NCBI GenBank assembly: GCA_947311285.1
Contig: CAMZKS010000058.1
Location: 1-16,807 of the forward strand
Source: an uncultured bacterium
GTDB taxonomy: Bacteria; Patescibacteriota; Gracilibacteria; UBA4473
Direction of reading: 5' to 3'
Length of the DNA: 16,807 nucleotides
The notes beneath the pieces were generated by a model that had not been told where the DNA came from, did no database searches, and saw only the letters and a list, made by a program, of their open reading frames with translations. Below are positions 8,029 through 16,037 of this stretch, one piece after another; position 1 is the first letter of the stretch; the number at the start of each line of letters is the position of its first letter. The translations under genes and the position numbers were made by a program.

Positions 8029-9588
8029 ATGAACAAAATACGTCTGATGAAATCGATTGTGTTTGGACTGGGCCTTTTTATCATTTTAGGCAGCACTTGG
8101 GTTATGCGAGATAGCATTATGGATCTTATTAATCCGCCACAATCCGGCATTTCAAAACCAAATCCCGATAAAATCGAGGTCGTGATACCTAAACCTACGG
8201 GGGTTCCACGACAAATATCTTACCTAGGACGATTGCAAGAAGCTAAAACGCTTATGAATCACGATTACTTTGCACTGGCCAGTAATGAGGTGGCCCAAGC
8301 CTTAAAACAAAAACCAAATCACATTGATCCCTATCTTATTTTAGCTGAGATTTATTTACGAAGTGGTGATGTTTGGAAGTTAGATAACCTATTACTTGAA
8401 ATGGAAAAGCGTTTTCCTGAGAGTTCTGAAATCTTAGTCATTCGAACCCGACAATGGATCGCCGCTCGTAAGTTCTCTGAGGTGTTAGAGATTATGAAAC
8501 AAACAGAAATTCTCCCCCCTGAGTTAGAGTTCTACAAAGCCGTACTATTAGCTTTACAAAATAATCACGAAGGCGCCAGAGAGATTCTAAAACAGCTTCA
8601 GCAGTTAGAGGTTATTACCAAAGCGCCAATTGTTTCGGAGTCTGGACTGATTGATCCTTACGAAGGCGAACGCGTATTAACGTCTGACGTTGCCGTTAAA
8701 ATCAAGGAACTTTCGATTGTGTACGAAGAATTTGAGAATTTAGCTGAAGGCAAAAACGCTCATCTTTATGCCGAAATGGCAAAAGTGCTAGCCACTTACA
8801 ACGAGGGTACTCTCGCCCGAGAACTAGCTGATACCGCAATCAAGGAGGATGTAACTTATATAGACGCGTGGATTTTACGAGGATATTCGCAAATGTTATT
8901 GCGTGATTACCCACGAGCCGAACTTGATTTAAGACAGGCATATGAACTGGATCCGTTACGTCCAGAGACACAATACTTTTTGGCTTTAGCCCTTTACGAA
9001 CAACAGAAGTTAGATGAAGCGGCCCTGTTTTTTGAAAAAGCGCTCGACTATGATTTTGAGTTTTCGGCCGAAGTACGTTGGAAGTTACTAGATATTTTTT
9101 CTTCTCAACAAAAATACGATCAAGTAATTAAACTTTATCGCGATTTGCTGGATTACGATACCGAGTCTGAACGCTTTATTTCAGCCATTCATACAGCCGT
9201 TGATTTACTAAAACAACCGAGTATAGCCCTAGAGTTTAGTGAAATTTTATACCAGAAAGACCCCAGTGACACCATGGCGGCAAACGTACACGCCTGGGCT
9301 TTAATCGCCAATGAAAAATACGTTGAAGCCGGTCAAATTCTAGAAACTGCCCAGGCACAAGACCCACAAAACCCACGAACTTATTTAAATCTGGGCTTAC
9401 TGTTTGAAGAACAAAACAAATTTGATGACGCGAAACGATATTACAAAAAATGTTACGAACTGGGTAAAGACGACGCGGAGTATAACAGTATTGTGAACCT
9501 AGCGGTTGATAAGTATAACCAACTCGTTGAATCTGATGAGAAACCAACCGCCCCAACCGCCCCATTAATTCCAGCGAGTTCGCCGTAG
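8029..9588 (+). CDS. Membrane-anchored TPR protein
   Basis: A 519-residue protein with a short basic N-terminus, one hydrophobic segment (about residues 10-27) that acts as a signal anchor, a Pro-rich linker (about 36-62), then helical repeats to about residue 500 and a low-complexity Pro/Ala/Thr tail. Tetratricopeptide pattern is clear in several copies, for example around residues 288-345 (YPRAELDLRQAYELDP, then LDEAALFFEKALDYD) and near 440-495 (YLNLGLLFEEQNKFDDAKRYY). TPR domains are protein-protein scaffolds; here the domain should sit outside the cytoplasmic membrane, perhaps organising envelope assembly. The partner is unknown. The gene stands alone on this strand, after a 134-base gap from tRNA-His (divergent) and before a weak terminator. 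No Shine-Dalgarno precedes ATG 8029; Met7 is an alternative start with no better context. Confidence 0.9.
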   Translation: MNKIRLMKSIVFGLGLFIILGSTWVMRDSIMDLINPPQSGISKPNPDKIEVVIPKPTGVPRQISYLGRLQEAKTLMNHDYFALASNEVAQALKQKPNHIDPYLILAEIYLRSGDVWKLDNLLLEMEKRFPESSEILVIRTRQWIAARKFSEVLEIMKQTEILPPELEFYKAVLLALQNNHEGAREILKQLQQLEVITKAPIVSESGLIDPYEGERVLTSDVAVKIKELSIVYEEFENLAEGKNAHLYAEMAKVLATYNEGTLARELADTAIKEDVTYIDAWILRGYSQMLLRDYPRAELDLRQAYELDPLRPETQYFLALALYEQQKLDEAALFFEKALDYDFEFSAEVRWKLLDIFSSQQKYDQVIKLYRDLLDYDTESERFISAIHTAVDLLKQPSIALEFSEILYQKDPSDTMAANVHAWALIANEKYVEAGQILETAQAQDPQNPRTYLNLGLLFEEQNKFDDAKRYYKKCYELGKDDAEYNSIVNLAVDKYNQLVESDEKPTAPTAPLIPASSP

Positions 9589-9661
9589 TTACTTTTAAAT
9601 AAAAAGCGAAACTGGAGGCCGTTTCAAACCAGCCCCCCTACTTACTAAAATTTCATTCAAT

Positions 9662-9686
9662 CCCCTCTTGCTAAGGGGTTTATTTT
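9662..9686 (+). terminator. Weak Rho-independent terminator after the TPR gene
   Basis: CCCCT (9662-9666) pairs with AGGGG (9674-9678) around a 7-base loop, followed by TTTATTTT. The stem is only 5 bp but GC-rich. A second small hairpin, GAAAC/GTTTC at 9608-9625, lies upstream. It would separate the TPR gene from purF. Confidence 0.5.
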
Positions 9687-9745
9687 AAATATCTTAGGGT
9701 CGTCTAGTCGAGATTCATTTTTAAATTTCTACTCCCCTCCCATAC

Positions 9746-11239
9746 ATGTGCGGTATCCTAGGCCTCTCCAATCGCGAACAAGAAGTCTTTCCAGAGCTCT
9801 ACGATGGGCTTCTGATGCTACAGCATCGCGGCCAAGACGCCGCCGGCATGGTGACCTACAACGGCCACGTCTTTCATGAACATAAAGATAACGGTTTAGT
9901 AAAAGACGTATTTACTAAACATCAAGCCAAAACGCTTCGAGGTAATATTGGTCTTGGGCACGTACGATACCCAACTGCCGGAAGCTTATGCGCCAAAGAA
10001 GCTCAACCATTTTTTGTGAATGCCCCGTATGGTATTTACTTAATTCATAACGGAAACTTAACCAATACAGAACCATTAAGGGATCGCGTAAAGGCTAAAT
10101 ACCGTCGTCACCTACGCACTGGGTCTGACTCTGAAGTACTATTAAACGTATTAGCGGATAAAATAGCCGACAGCATTAAATTAAACGGTGCAGAAGCCGG
10201 AATTAAAAATGTATTTGAAGGTGTTAAGCTCACTATGGAGCGGATTCAAGGTGCGTACGCTATTATTGCCATGATTGACGGGGTTGGAATGCTGGCTTTT
10301 CGTGACCCAAACGGTATTCGGCCATTAAGTATGGGGCAACGACAAGCGGGGGTGCTAGGAGAAGATTATGCTTTTGCCTCGGAAGATGTGGCCTTTGGTA
10401 TGATGGGCTATAAAAAAGTTCGAGACGTGAAACCAGGAGAAGCCGTATTAATTGATTTAGAAGGAAAAACACACACTTTTCAAGCCGCTAAAGGCGAATT
10501 ACACCCCTGTATTTTTGAATATGTATATTTGGCTCGGCCAGATTCAATGCTTGATGGAATTTCTGTGTATAAAACACAACTACGAATGGGGCAATCGTTA
10601 GCCAAACAAATTATGGCTTCCAATCTAGAAATTGACAGAATTATTCCAGTACCTGATTCTGCGCGTCCAGTGGCCCTTGAAGTGGCTAATGCGACGGGCA
10701 TTAAATATAGAGAAGGTTTAGTTAAAAATCGATATGTAGGTCGAACATTCATAATGCCCGGACAACAAGAACGGAAAAAATCTATTAAACGAAAGCTAAA
10801 CGCGATTCCGTTAGAGTTTAGGAACCGCAATGTGTTACTCATTGATGATTCTATTGTACGAGGTAACACCATGAAGCAGATTGTGCAAATGTGCCGTGAT
10901 GCAGGGGCTAAAAATGTATATGTAGCCAGTGCCGCGCCGCCGGTAAAACATCCTAATGTATATGGCATTGATATGCCTACCAAACAAGAATTGATCGCTA
11001 ACGATTTGAGCACAGACGAATTTAGGCGCGTACTAGGGGCTGATGCATTGTTTTACCAAACTTTAGACGAACTTATTTGGGCGGCAAAAGAAGGGAATGA
11101 AGAAATAGAAACCTTCGACTGTTCTTGCTTTGACGGCCAGTATGTTACCGGAGACATTACGCCTGAATACTTAAAAAAATTAGAAGAAAGTAGCAGTGTC
11201 AGCCAAAAAGTACAAGATATGCCACTGATTAACATTTAA
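9746..11239 (+). CDS. purF: Amidophosphoribosyltransferase (PurF)
   Basis: First committed enzyme of de novo purine synthesis: PRPP plus glutamine gives 5-phosphoribosylamine. The 497 residues begin MCGI, so Cys2 becomes the N-terminal nucleophile of the class II glutaminase after Met removal, with no propeptide. Glutaminase motifs follow: LQHRGQDAAGM, GHVRYPTAG, HNGNLTN, and RTGSDSE. The phosphoribosyltransferase half has the PRPP loop VLLIDDSIVRGNT from about residue 363 and the KNRYVGRTFIMPGQQ segment. It resembles the E. coli type: the PNVYGIDMP segment has Asn where B. subtilis-type enzymes carry an iron-sulfur-cluster cysteine, so no 4Fe-4S cluster is expected, although FDCSCFDG near the C-terminus has two cysteines. 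The stop is 3 bases before the next gene. No Shine-Dalgarno precedes ATG; the start is fixed by the catalytic cysteine. Confidence 0.98.
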   Translation: MCGILGLSNREQEVFPELYDGLLMLQHRGQDAAGMVTYNGHVFHEHKDNGLVKDVFTKHQAKTLRGNIGLGHVRYPTAGSLCAKEAQPFFVNAPYGIYLIHNGNLTNTEPLRDRVKAKYRRHLRTGSDSEVLLNVLADKIADSIKLNGAEAGIKNVFEGVKLTMERIQGAYAIIAMIDGVGMLAFRDPNGIRPLSMGQRQAGVLGEDYAFASEDVAFGMMGYKKVRDVKPGEAVLIDLEGKTHTFQAAKGELHPCIFEYVYLARPDSMLDGISVYKTQLRMGQSLAKQIMASNLEIDRIIPVPDSARPVALEVANATGIKYREGLVKNRYVGRTFIMPGQQERKKSIKRKLNAIPLEFRNRNVLLIDDSIVRGNTMKQIVQMCRDAGAKNVYVASAAPPVKHPNVYGIDMPTKQELIANDLSTDEFRRVLGADALFYQTLDELIWAAKEGNEEIETFDCSCFDGQYVTGDITPEYLKKLEESSSVSQKVQDMPLINI

Positions 11240-11242
11240 ACT

Positions 11243-12130
11243 ATGCCTCTTAGTGATTTATTTTCGCCTTTAAAAAGACAATTTTGGATTTTTATAATAG
11301 TGCTTTTAGCGGTTAGTTTCGGTAGTTATGCCTTGTTTCAATTGTTACCTCAAACACAAAAAACAACGATCTATTTTAGTTTGAAACCCGTTTTAACCGA
11401 TCGTGATACCCCAACATTTGATCATGCAGAAAGTACGTCTAAAATGGCCGAAGCTATTTCTGGCTGGGCAAAAAATCCTCAATTTCGTGAAGATGTAGCC
11501 AGCCAAGCTGGAACAGTGATTAATAATTTCAAACGCAAACTCTCTGCCAGAAAACAAAACTACATCAACGTGTTCTGGACCCTTAAACTGCAAGATACAG
11601 AAATCGCCTCAAGCGATAAAGTGATCGCTGCTGTTATTAGTCAAATTAACAAACGATTCACGGCCCTAAACAAAAACAGCCGTGCCCCATACGCCATGAC
11701 CACTCCAGAAATTTTTTCTGAAACACAAACTCTCCCATCGTGGGTTTTAATCGCCTTATCGCTTATTTTAGGTTTAGGTTTTGCCACAATACTCGCTTAC
11801 ATGAAAGAATCTCTTGGCGGAAAAATAAGTTTCAACACTTATTTAAAGAACCTGTTCCCCAATGCTTCAATTTTAACCATACCAGAAAAATTAGGAAAAC
11901 ATGACGAAAAATTACTCGAACAATTTATTCTAACCTTTGAGTCCCCTCGCCTGGTTGGTACTTTCCCTGCCAGTGAAAAATTCTTTTCACTATCTCCAAC
12001 CGACACCATAAATCACAACACCGATACGCCAGTACTGCTAGTTAAATTAGGAGAAACAACCGTTAATGAGATTCAAAACATCAAAGCTATTTTTGGTCCT
12101 AATGTTGGTTTAATTGTTTTCAATCAATAA
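11243..12130 (+). CDS. Two-TM polysaccharide-copolymerase (Wzz)-like membrane protein
   Basis: The 295 residues have TM1 at about 13-35, an extracytoplasmic stretch of about 130 residues, TM2 at about 165-186, and a cytoplasmic tail of about 109. This is the topology of chain-length determinant/polysaccharide co-polymerase proteins, including the N-terminal half of bacterial tyrosine kinases. The last strands (VLLVKLGETTVNEI then VGLIVFN) resemble the closing strands of the BY-kinase/ParA-like fold, but there is no Walker A loop, so kinase activity is not expected. Sequence identity to Wzz is not obvious; the call rests on topology. It is wedged between purF (3-base gap) and purM (7-base gap), almost certainly in one transcript, yet neither neighbour suggests glycan work. 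Alternative: an unrelated two-TM membrane protein. Confidence 0.6.
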   Translation: MPLSDLFSPLKRQFWIFIIVLLAVSFGSYALFQLLPQTQKTTIYFSLKPVLTDRDTPTFDHAESTSKMAEAISGWAKNPQFREDVASQAGTVINNFKRKLSARKQNYINVFWTLKLQDTEIASSDKVIAAVISQINKRFTALNKNSRAPYAMTTPEIFSETQTLPSWVLIALSLILGLGFATILAYMKESLGGKISFNTYLKNLFPNASILTIPEKLGKHDEKLLEQFILTFESPRLVGTFPASEKFFSLSPTDTINHNTDTPVLLVKLGETTVNEIQNIKAIFGPNVGLIVFNQ

Positions 12131-12137
12131 TAAGAAC

Positions 12138-13220
12138 ATGTCTATTAATTACGCAGATTCCGGAGTTAACATTGAAGCCGGTGATGCGGCATCAAGAGCC
12201 GCTTACCAAAACGCGAAAAGTACTTTTGCGAGTCGTAAGGGGTTAATTGGCGAACCTTTTGCCTTAGAAGGTGGCTTTAGTGGCGCCTTAGATATGGGTG
12301 ACTTTTTACTGATTCAAAACGATGACGGTGTGGGCACAAAATTAGAAATTGGAGAGCGAACCGGTATTTATGACACCTTGGGAGAAGACTTGTTATGCAT
12401 GGTGGCTGACGATGCCATTTGCGTAGGCGCGGAAACGATTTCTATTACCAACACCTTTGATGTACCAAAAATTGATGCACAAGCAATTAAAACCCTTACA
12501 ACGGGTTTAGCTAAAGCGTGCCAAGCAGAAAAAATTGTAATTCCTGGAGGCGAAATCGCAGAATTGGGCAAGGCTCTAAATTTAATGGTTTGGAATGCTA
12601 CTGCCGTGGGAGTAGTTAAAAAGGATAAATTTATTACTGGAAAAGGTATTAAAGCCGGTCACACCATTATTGGCTTAAAAGGACGAGTGATTCGTTCTAA
12701 TGGAACTTCGCTTGCCAGAAAAGTGTGTGAAAGCACTTTTGGTAAAAACTGGCATAATCATTCTTTTACAGAAAACCAAACGTGGGGAGAAATACTACTA
12801 ACCCCTTCTAAAATATTTCACCGACTATTACTAGACACCGTTTTAGGAGACTTTAAAACTGAACGTCCTTTTAATATTCACGGAATCGCACACATAACTG
12901 GCGGCGGTGTCCCTGGAAATTTACCAAGAATTCTTCCAGATGGGCTTGGAGCTAATTTAGATAACCTACACGCTCCGCATGAAGCCGTTAAACAGCTACA
13001 AGCATTAGGAAACATAGATGAGGCAGAATGCTACCGAACATGGCATTGTGGTAGCGCTATGATGCTGGTAGTCGAAGAGAGTGATGCTACTGCCATTTGC
13101 CAAGCGATTAACGATAAAGACAAAGAAGTTGAAGCTCAAATCATTGGAAAGGTGACATCAGAGCCAATCATTATATTAAAATCAGGGTTTTCTGGGAATA
13201 AATTAAGTTTTGAACTATAA
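12138..13220 (+). CDS. purM: Phosphoribosylformylglycinamidine cyclo-ligase (PurM, AIR synthase)
   Basis: ATP-dependent closure of FGAM to 5-aminoimidazole ribonucleotide, step 5 of purine synthesis. The 360 residues carry the PurM family signatures in order: YADSGVNIEAGD at the N-terminus, DGVGTK (63-68), GGEIAEL (from 137), SNGTSLARKV (from 187), HITGGGVPGNLPR (from 252) and TWHCGSAMMLVV near 305. The usual GGETAE is GGEIAE, a conservative change. The start is placed at 12138 (MSINYADSG, matching the usual family N-terminus) rather than 12114, which would overlap the previous gene by 17 bases and add an atypical extension. A cytosolic dimer in known cases. Other purine genes (purD, N, L, Q, E, K, C, B, H) are not in the window. 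Confidence 0.96.
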   Translation: MSINYADSGVNIEAGDAASRAAYQNAKSTFASRKGLIGEPFALEGGFSGALDMGDFLLIQNDDGVGTKLEIGERTGIYDTLGEDLLCMVADDAICVGAETISITNTFDVPKIDAQAIKTLTTGLAKACQAEKIVIPGGEIAELGKALNLMVWNATAVGVVKKDKFITGKGIKAGHTIIGLKGRVIRSNGTSLARKVCESTFGKNWHNHSFTENQTWGEILLTPSKIFHRLLLDTVLGDFKTERPFNIHGIAHITGGGVPGNLPRILPDGLGANLDNLHAPHEAVKQLQALGNIDEAECYRTWHCGSAMMLVVEESDATAICQAINDKDKEVEAQIIGKVTSEPIIILKSGFSGNKLSFEL

Positions 13221-13228
13221 TTAGAAAT

Positions 13229-13247
13229 ACTTAAATAAACTTTAAGT
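13229..13247. repeat. AT-rich inverted repeat between purM and the HPF gene
   Basis: ACTTAAA (13229-13235) and TTTAAGT (13241-13247) form a perfect 7-bp inverted repeat with a 5-base loop in the 53-base gap. A T-rich run (13260-13267) follows after 12 bases. It could be a weak terminator, an operator or a processing site. Confidence 0.35.
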
Positions 13248-13273
13248 AACTAATTCTTAATTTTTTTAATCTT

Positions 13274-13591
13274 ATGATTATCCAATTGAACACTGGAGAA
13301 GTAACATTTTTTGAAGAAGACCAGACCTATTTTGAAAAAAGATTAAACGATATTACTCGTTTTTTAGGGAATGAAGCCGGTGACGATGACTCCATTAAAA
13401 TTGATGTAGCGATAAGTAAAACTAAACACCTTTCGGGTGAACGTTTTGAGGGTAAAGCCCACATGATCTCTCCCCATGGTGGAGATTTCATGGCTGAGAC
13501 ACACTCAGAAAGTATTAAGGGGTTAGCCGACGAGATTAAAGATATTTTAGAAAGACAGGCTCGTAAATTTCACTCAAAAAGACTTAATTAG
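13274..13591 (+). CDS. hpf: Ribosome hibernation promoting factor, short HPF/RaiA type
   Basis: The 105 residues are the length of short HPF/YfiA proteins, which bind the 30S decoding channel and hold idle ribosomes inactive. The second half has the family pattern: alternating beta strands (IKIDVAISKTKHLSGERFEGKAHM in two parts around residues 41-64), an acidic strand with GGDFMAETHSESIKGLADEI (about 70-89), and the basic C-terminal helix ILERQARKFHSKR. There is no C-terminal extension as in long HPF, so dimerisation through that domain is not expected. It lies 53 bases after purM on the same strand and is ended by a strong terminator. No Shine-Dalgarno; the leader is a T-rich run just before ATG. 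Confidence 0.9.
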   Translation: MIIQLNTGEVTFFEEDQTYFEKRLNDITRFLGNEAGDDDSIKIDVAISKTKHLSGERFEGKAHMISPHGGDFMAETHSESIKGLADEIKDILERQARKFHSKRLN

Positions 13592-13607
13592 AAAGTAATT
13601 AGAAAAT

Positions 13608-13638
13608 AAAAAAGCCCCGCAATGCGGGGCTTTTTTTT
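13608..13638. terminator. Strong bidirectional Rho-independent terminator
   Basis: A perfect 7-bp GC-rich stem, GCCCCGC (13614-13620) and GCGGGGC (13624-13630), with loop AAT, is flanked by an A run upstream and eight T downstream. It works in either direction and separates the purF-to-HPF genes from the convergent DUF11-like gene. Confidence 0.95.
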
Positions 13639-13658
13639 GTGTAAGGCTTTAATAATAA

Positions 13659-14447
13659 CTAGCTGGTCTTACGTCGGCCAAACACTCCGAAAACAAACGT
13701 TAGTAGTAACATTATCACTCCCGCTAAAAGGAAGAATGTTTGTGATGGACCCGTTTGAGTCAAGCCACAATTCAGAGGTACTGAAACGTTCCCCGCAACA
13801 GAGTTTGAAACATTCAAGGCTTTCATATCAGCACAATCTGCTTTGACACGAACAAAGAACGTAAAAGCTTGTATACAAGGGGCTTTATTCGAATAGGCTG
13901 GGTAAACTATCATGCCGTTTTCAATAACGCCAAAACCTGTGTTTGTAAATTCAACGACCGACTCAATTCCCGACACGTTAATAGATGAGACATAGTTAGA
14001 AACATCTTCAGTCTTAGAATTAAGGGTTATTTCGTATCGAAGCACATCTCCAGGACGAGCCCCAGAAGCTGTAGCATCTGCATTATCTTGTGAAATATTA
14101 GTCACTGACATCGTTACTTCAGCAGAAGACGGCAAACCTGTTAAAGAAGTATTCGCACTACTTTGAAGCGTTTCTGTTGTGTCCAAAGGGGTCACCTCAT
14201 CAGCCTCTGCTGGATCGCTGATTAACATCGCTTCTGGTTCTGTTACTAAGGCCGCATTGGCATCTGTTTCTGTACCTGTATCTTCAAGAAAAGAATCCAG
14301 ATCGCTAAAGAAATCACCTCCAAAGATATCATCTTCTGCTGAGAGGGCTGTAGTTGCATCGTCCTCAAGAAGTATTTCTTCTTGGGCGAAAGCAGGATTA
14401 ATAAGAAGCGCTAAGGTAAGTGCGAAGCCGAGAAATTTAATATTCAT
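13659..14447 (-). CDS. Secreted DUF11-like protein with LTQTG sorting-like C-terminus
   Basis: A 262-residue exported protein. Residues 1-21 are a signal peptide (cleavage after AFA). Residues 22-100 are acidic and Ala/Thr/Ser-rich, a probable flexible linker. Residues about 105-215 form a beta-rich domain whose ARPGDVLRYEITLNS strand is typical of DUF11-like extracellular modules; two cysteines lie there. The C-terminus is LTQTG (229-233), then a hydrophobic segment (about 238-257) and RRK, the tripartite layout of a sortase substrate, with Thr in place of the usual Pro. It may be wall- or membrane-anchored. No sortase gene is in the window. It lies 64 bases downstream of recO on the same strand but has its own promoter-like sequence, and it converges with HPF across a shared terminator. 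Function unknown. Confidence 0.85.
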   Translation of the reverse strand: MNIKFLGFALTLALLINPAFAQEEILLEDDATTALSAEDDIFGGDFFSDLDSFLEDTGTETDANAALVTEPEAMLISDPAEADEVTPLDTTETLQSSANTSLTGLPSSAEVTMSVTNISQDNADATASGARPGDVLRYEITLNSKTEDVSNYVSSINVSGIESVVEFTNTGFGVIENGMIVYPAYSNKAPCIQAFTFFVRVKADCADMKALNVSNSVAGNVSVPLNCGLTQTGPSQTFFLLAGVIMLLLTFVFGVFGRRKTS

Positions 14448-14476
14448 TGACGAAAAAATGTGAACAAGTCTCCTTA

Positions 14477-14505
14477 ATTCTTCCAGAACCCCCTATCACC
14501 GTCAA
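14477..14505 (-). promoter_or_regulatory. Putative promoter of the DUF11-like gene
   Basis: Minus strand TTGACG (14505-14500), 17 bases, then AAGAAT (14482-14477) preceded by TGG, an extended -10 arrangement. A start near 14470 would give a leader of about 22 bases. An AAGGAG (14475-14470) falls at the expected transcription start, too far from ATG 14447 to act as a normal ribosome site. Confidence 0.5.
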
Positions 14506-14511
14506 TCTTTT

Positions 14512-15177
14512 TTAATGATTTTTGATAACTGTGACGAGAAAAGCTTGTAAAACAACTAAATCATGTTCTGTGAACTTTTCACAAATATCCACTAAAAGCG
14601 TGGCATCACTACGCCTAAACCACTCCAGCATTTGTCGTTGCTGATTAGTTAAGGCCAAAGCGCCTTCCTGATTTTCAAGCGTAAACATAAGTGTTACTGG
14701 ATGTACATAAAGATCGGATCGAACCGAATCAAAGCGTGGTAACACCCCACTAAACCATAAGAGCTTCGTATAAAAATAAATCTCTATGATTTTAAGTGGT
14801 AAGGATTGAAGTGTCCAAACTTCATGTAAAAGTTGCACCATATCTGGCATCTCTTTCTCTTCTGGACAAAACTGTGCGGTAAACCCTAGAACATCAAAAC
14901 CAAACCGCATTTGATCATACCCTCTTAGGTACGGCGAATAGTCATTCAGTGCTCTAATTTTTCGTAATTTCAAACTATTTTTGGGTCGAGCAATCTCTAG
15001 TTCTAACCAACGAAAATAGTCAAGCTCGGCCGCTTTCACTTTTGATCGTTGTAACTTTGAAGCAAAAACTTTTATTTTACCATGACCTTCAGTTAAAAAC
15101 GTCAGCAAACAATCGTCATTTGCCAAGGGCACTTTTTGCAATAACCAGCCGTTAGTCGTAATAGTTCTAACCGTCAT
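14512..15177 (-). CDS. recO: DNA repair protein RecO-like
   Basis: RecO anneals single strands and helps load RecA in the RecFOR pathway. The 221 residues start with the OB-fold N-terminal domain (about 1-80: LLQKVPLANDDCLLTFLTEGHG, in parts, and KIKVFASKLQRSK), followed by a helical domain. The segment GVLPRFDSVRSDLYV (about 153-167) aligns with the place where many RecO proteins carry a four-Cys zinc finger, but the cysteines are absent, as in the E. coli type. Its ATG shares one base with the ftsX stop (TAATG), so the two are translationally coupled. Length is close to the family norm of 220-260. The family match is by overall pattern, so moderate confidence. Confidence 0.82.
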   Translation of the reverse strand: MTVRTITTNGWLLQKVPLANDDCLLTFLTEGHGKIKVFASKLQRSKVKAAELDYFRWLELEIARPKNSLKLRKIRALNDYSPYLRGYDQMRFGFDVLGFTAQFCPEEKEMPDMVQLLHEVWTLQSLPLKIIEIYFYTKLLWFSGVLPRFDSVRSDLYVHPVTLMFTLENQEGALALTNQQRQMLEWFRRSDATLLVDICEKFTEHDLVVLQAFLVTVIKNH

Positions 15178-16037
15178 TAGGCTTCAAAGTGCCCCGTCAA
15201 ATAACGCTTAATAGCAATCCAGGCACCTAAAACACCAACCGCCATAGCGATTAATAGCTCGTTCCATAAAATAATATTCCACCAATATTCAAATATAGCA
15301 CCGCCTAAATTTGCTCCGGGCAAAAAATCAATCTCTCTTAGTGCCAACACGAAACCTATGCCCGAAATAAGCCAAGCAACCACCCCTAACAACATGCCTT
15401 CCCATAAGTACGGACCGGCAATAAACACCGTGTCAGCGCCCACCAAGCGAGCCACAAATACTTCTTGACGACGTGAAAACAACACCACTCGAAAGGTATT
15501 TACCGCCAAGGCAATGCCACCTATAACAAAAAGCACAATTAACCAGCGTGTTGCTGACTCAACTGTATCTCTTAAACTCAGTAATCTTTCTACCAAAGTT
15601 ACAAACTCACGCTCTGCTGCAAAATCCCATTCCCCGATGACCTCTGAGTAACGCACACTTTTAAGCAACTCAAATACCCCTCGCACATCGGAGAGACTAT
15701 TAAACTTAATATAAAGAAGTGGTGGATTTGAAAAATTCAAAAAGGCTTCAGGTGGTATCACACTACTTTCAATCGCATACTGATTCGTTAAATCATTTTG
15801 CAGCGCTTCTAGATTAAAGACTTCATATTTAATTTCTAAGGGGACTCTGAAGTCCGCCCGTTCTTCTAAGTTTTGCAAAGAATAGTTTGTAAAAAAATGA
15901 AGAGCGAAAACAAAGTTAAGCAAAAACAGAATCAATGAGCCCAACAAAATAGTTGTACTCGACAAAAATTTGTTACGCATTAATTGCACAGTCCCCTCTC
16001 GAGCACTTCTCCAAATCAAGTTTTTCCAGTGATCCAT
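15177..16037 (-). CDS. ftsX: Cell division protein FtsX-like permease
   Basis: FtsX is the membrane partner of the ATPase FtsE and controls peptidoglycan hydrolases at the septum. The 286 residues show the family topology: cytoplasmic N-terminus with the REGTVQLMRNKFLSS run before TM1 (about 27-48), an extracytoplasmic domain of about 115 residues (50-163), TM2 (about 165-188), TM3 (about 205-232) and TM4 (about 253-275). I start it at ATG 16037 (MDHWKN); a TTG two codons upstream is possible but unsupported. No ftsE precedes it on this strand: the next upstream gene is divergent. It overlaps recO by one base. Promoter not identified in the 138-base AT-rich gap. Confidence 0.85.
   Translation of the reverse strand: MDHWKNLIWRSAREGTVQLMRNKFLSSTTILLGSLILFLLNFVFALHFFTNYSLQNLEERADFRVPLEIKYEVFNLEALQNDLTNQYAIESSVIPPEAFLNFSNPPLLYIKFNSLSDVRGVFELLKSVRYSEVIGEWDFAAEREFVTLVERLLSLRDTVESATRWLIVLFVIGGIALAVNTFRVVLFSRRQEVFVARLVGADTVFIAGPYLWEGMLLGVVAWLISGIGFVLALREIDFLPGANLGGAIFEYWWNIILWNELLIAMAVGVLGAWIAIKRYLTGHFEA

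Noticed and set aside
9589..9745. Purine riboswitch upstream of purF
   Set aside because: The gap has small hairpins and a weak terminator, but none of the conserved purine-riboswitch core could be recognised.
10480..11013. A 177-codon minus-strand frame inside purF, and a 109-codon one at 9236-9565
   Set aside because: Both lie opposite genes with unmistakable family motifs; they have no start context or recognisable features.
12114..12137. Start of purM at 12114
   Set aside because: This would overlap the previous gene and add eight atypical residues; MSINYADSG at 12138 matches the normal PurM N-terminus.
14470..14475. AAGGAG as the ribosome site of the DUF11-like gene
   Set aside because: It lies 22 bases before the ATG, beyond the usual spacing, and no alternative ATG, GTG or TTG in frame lies between.
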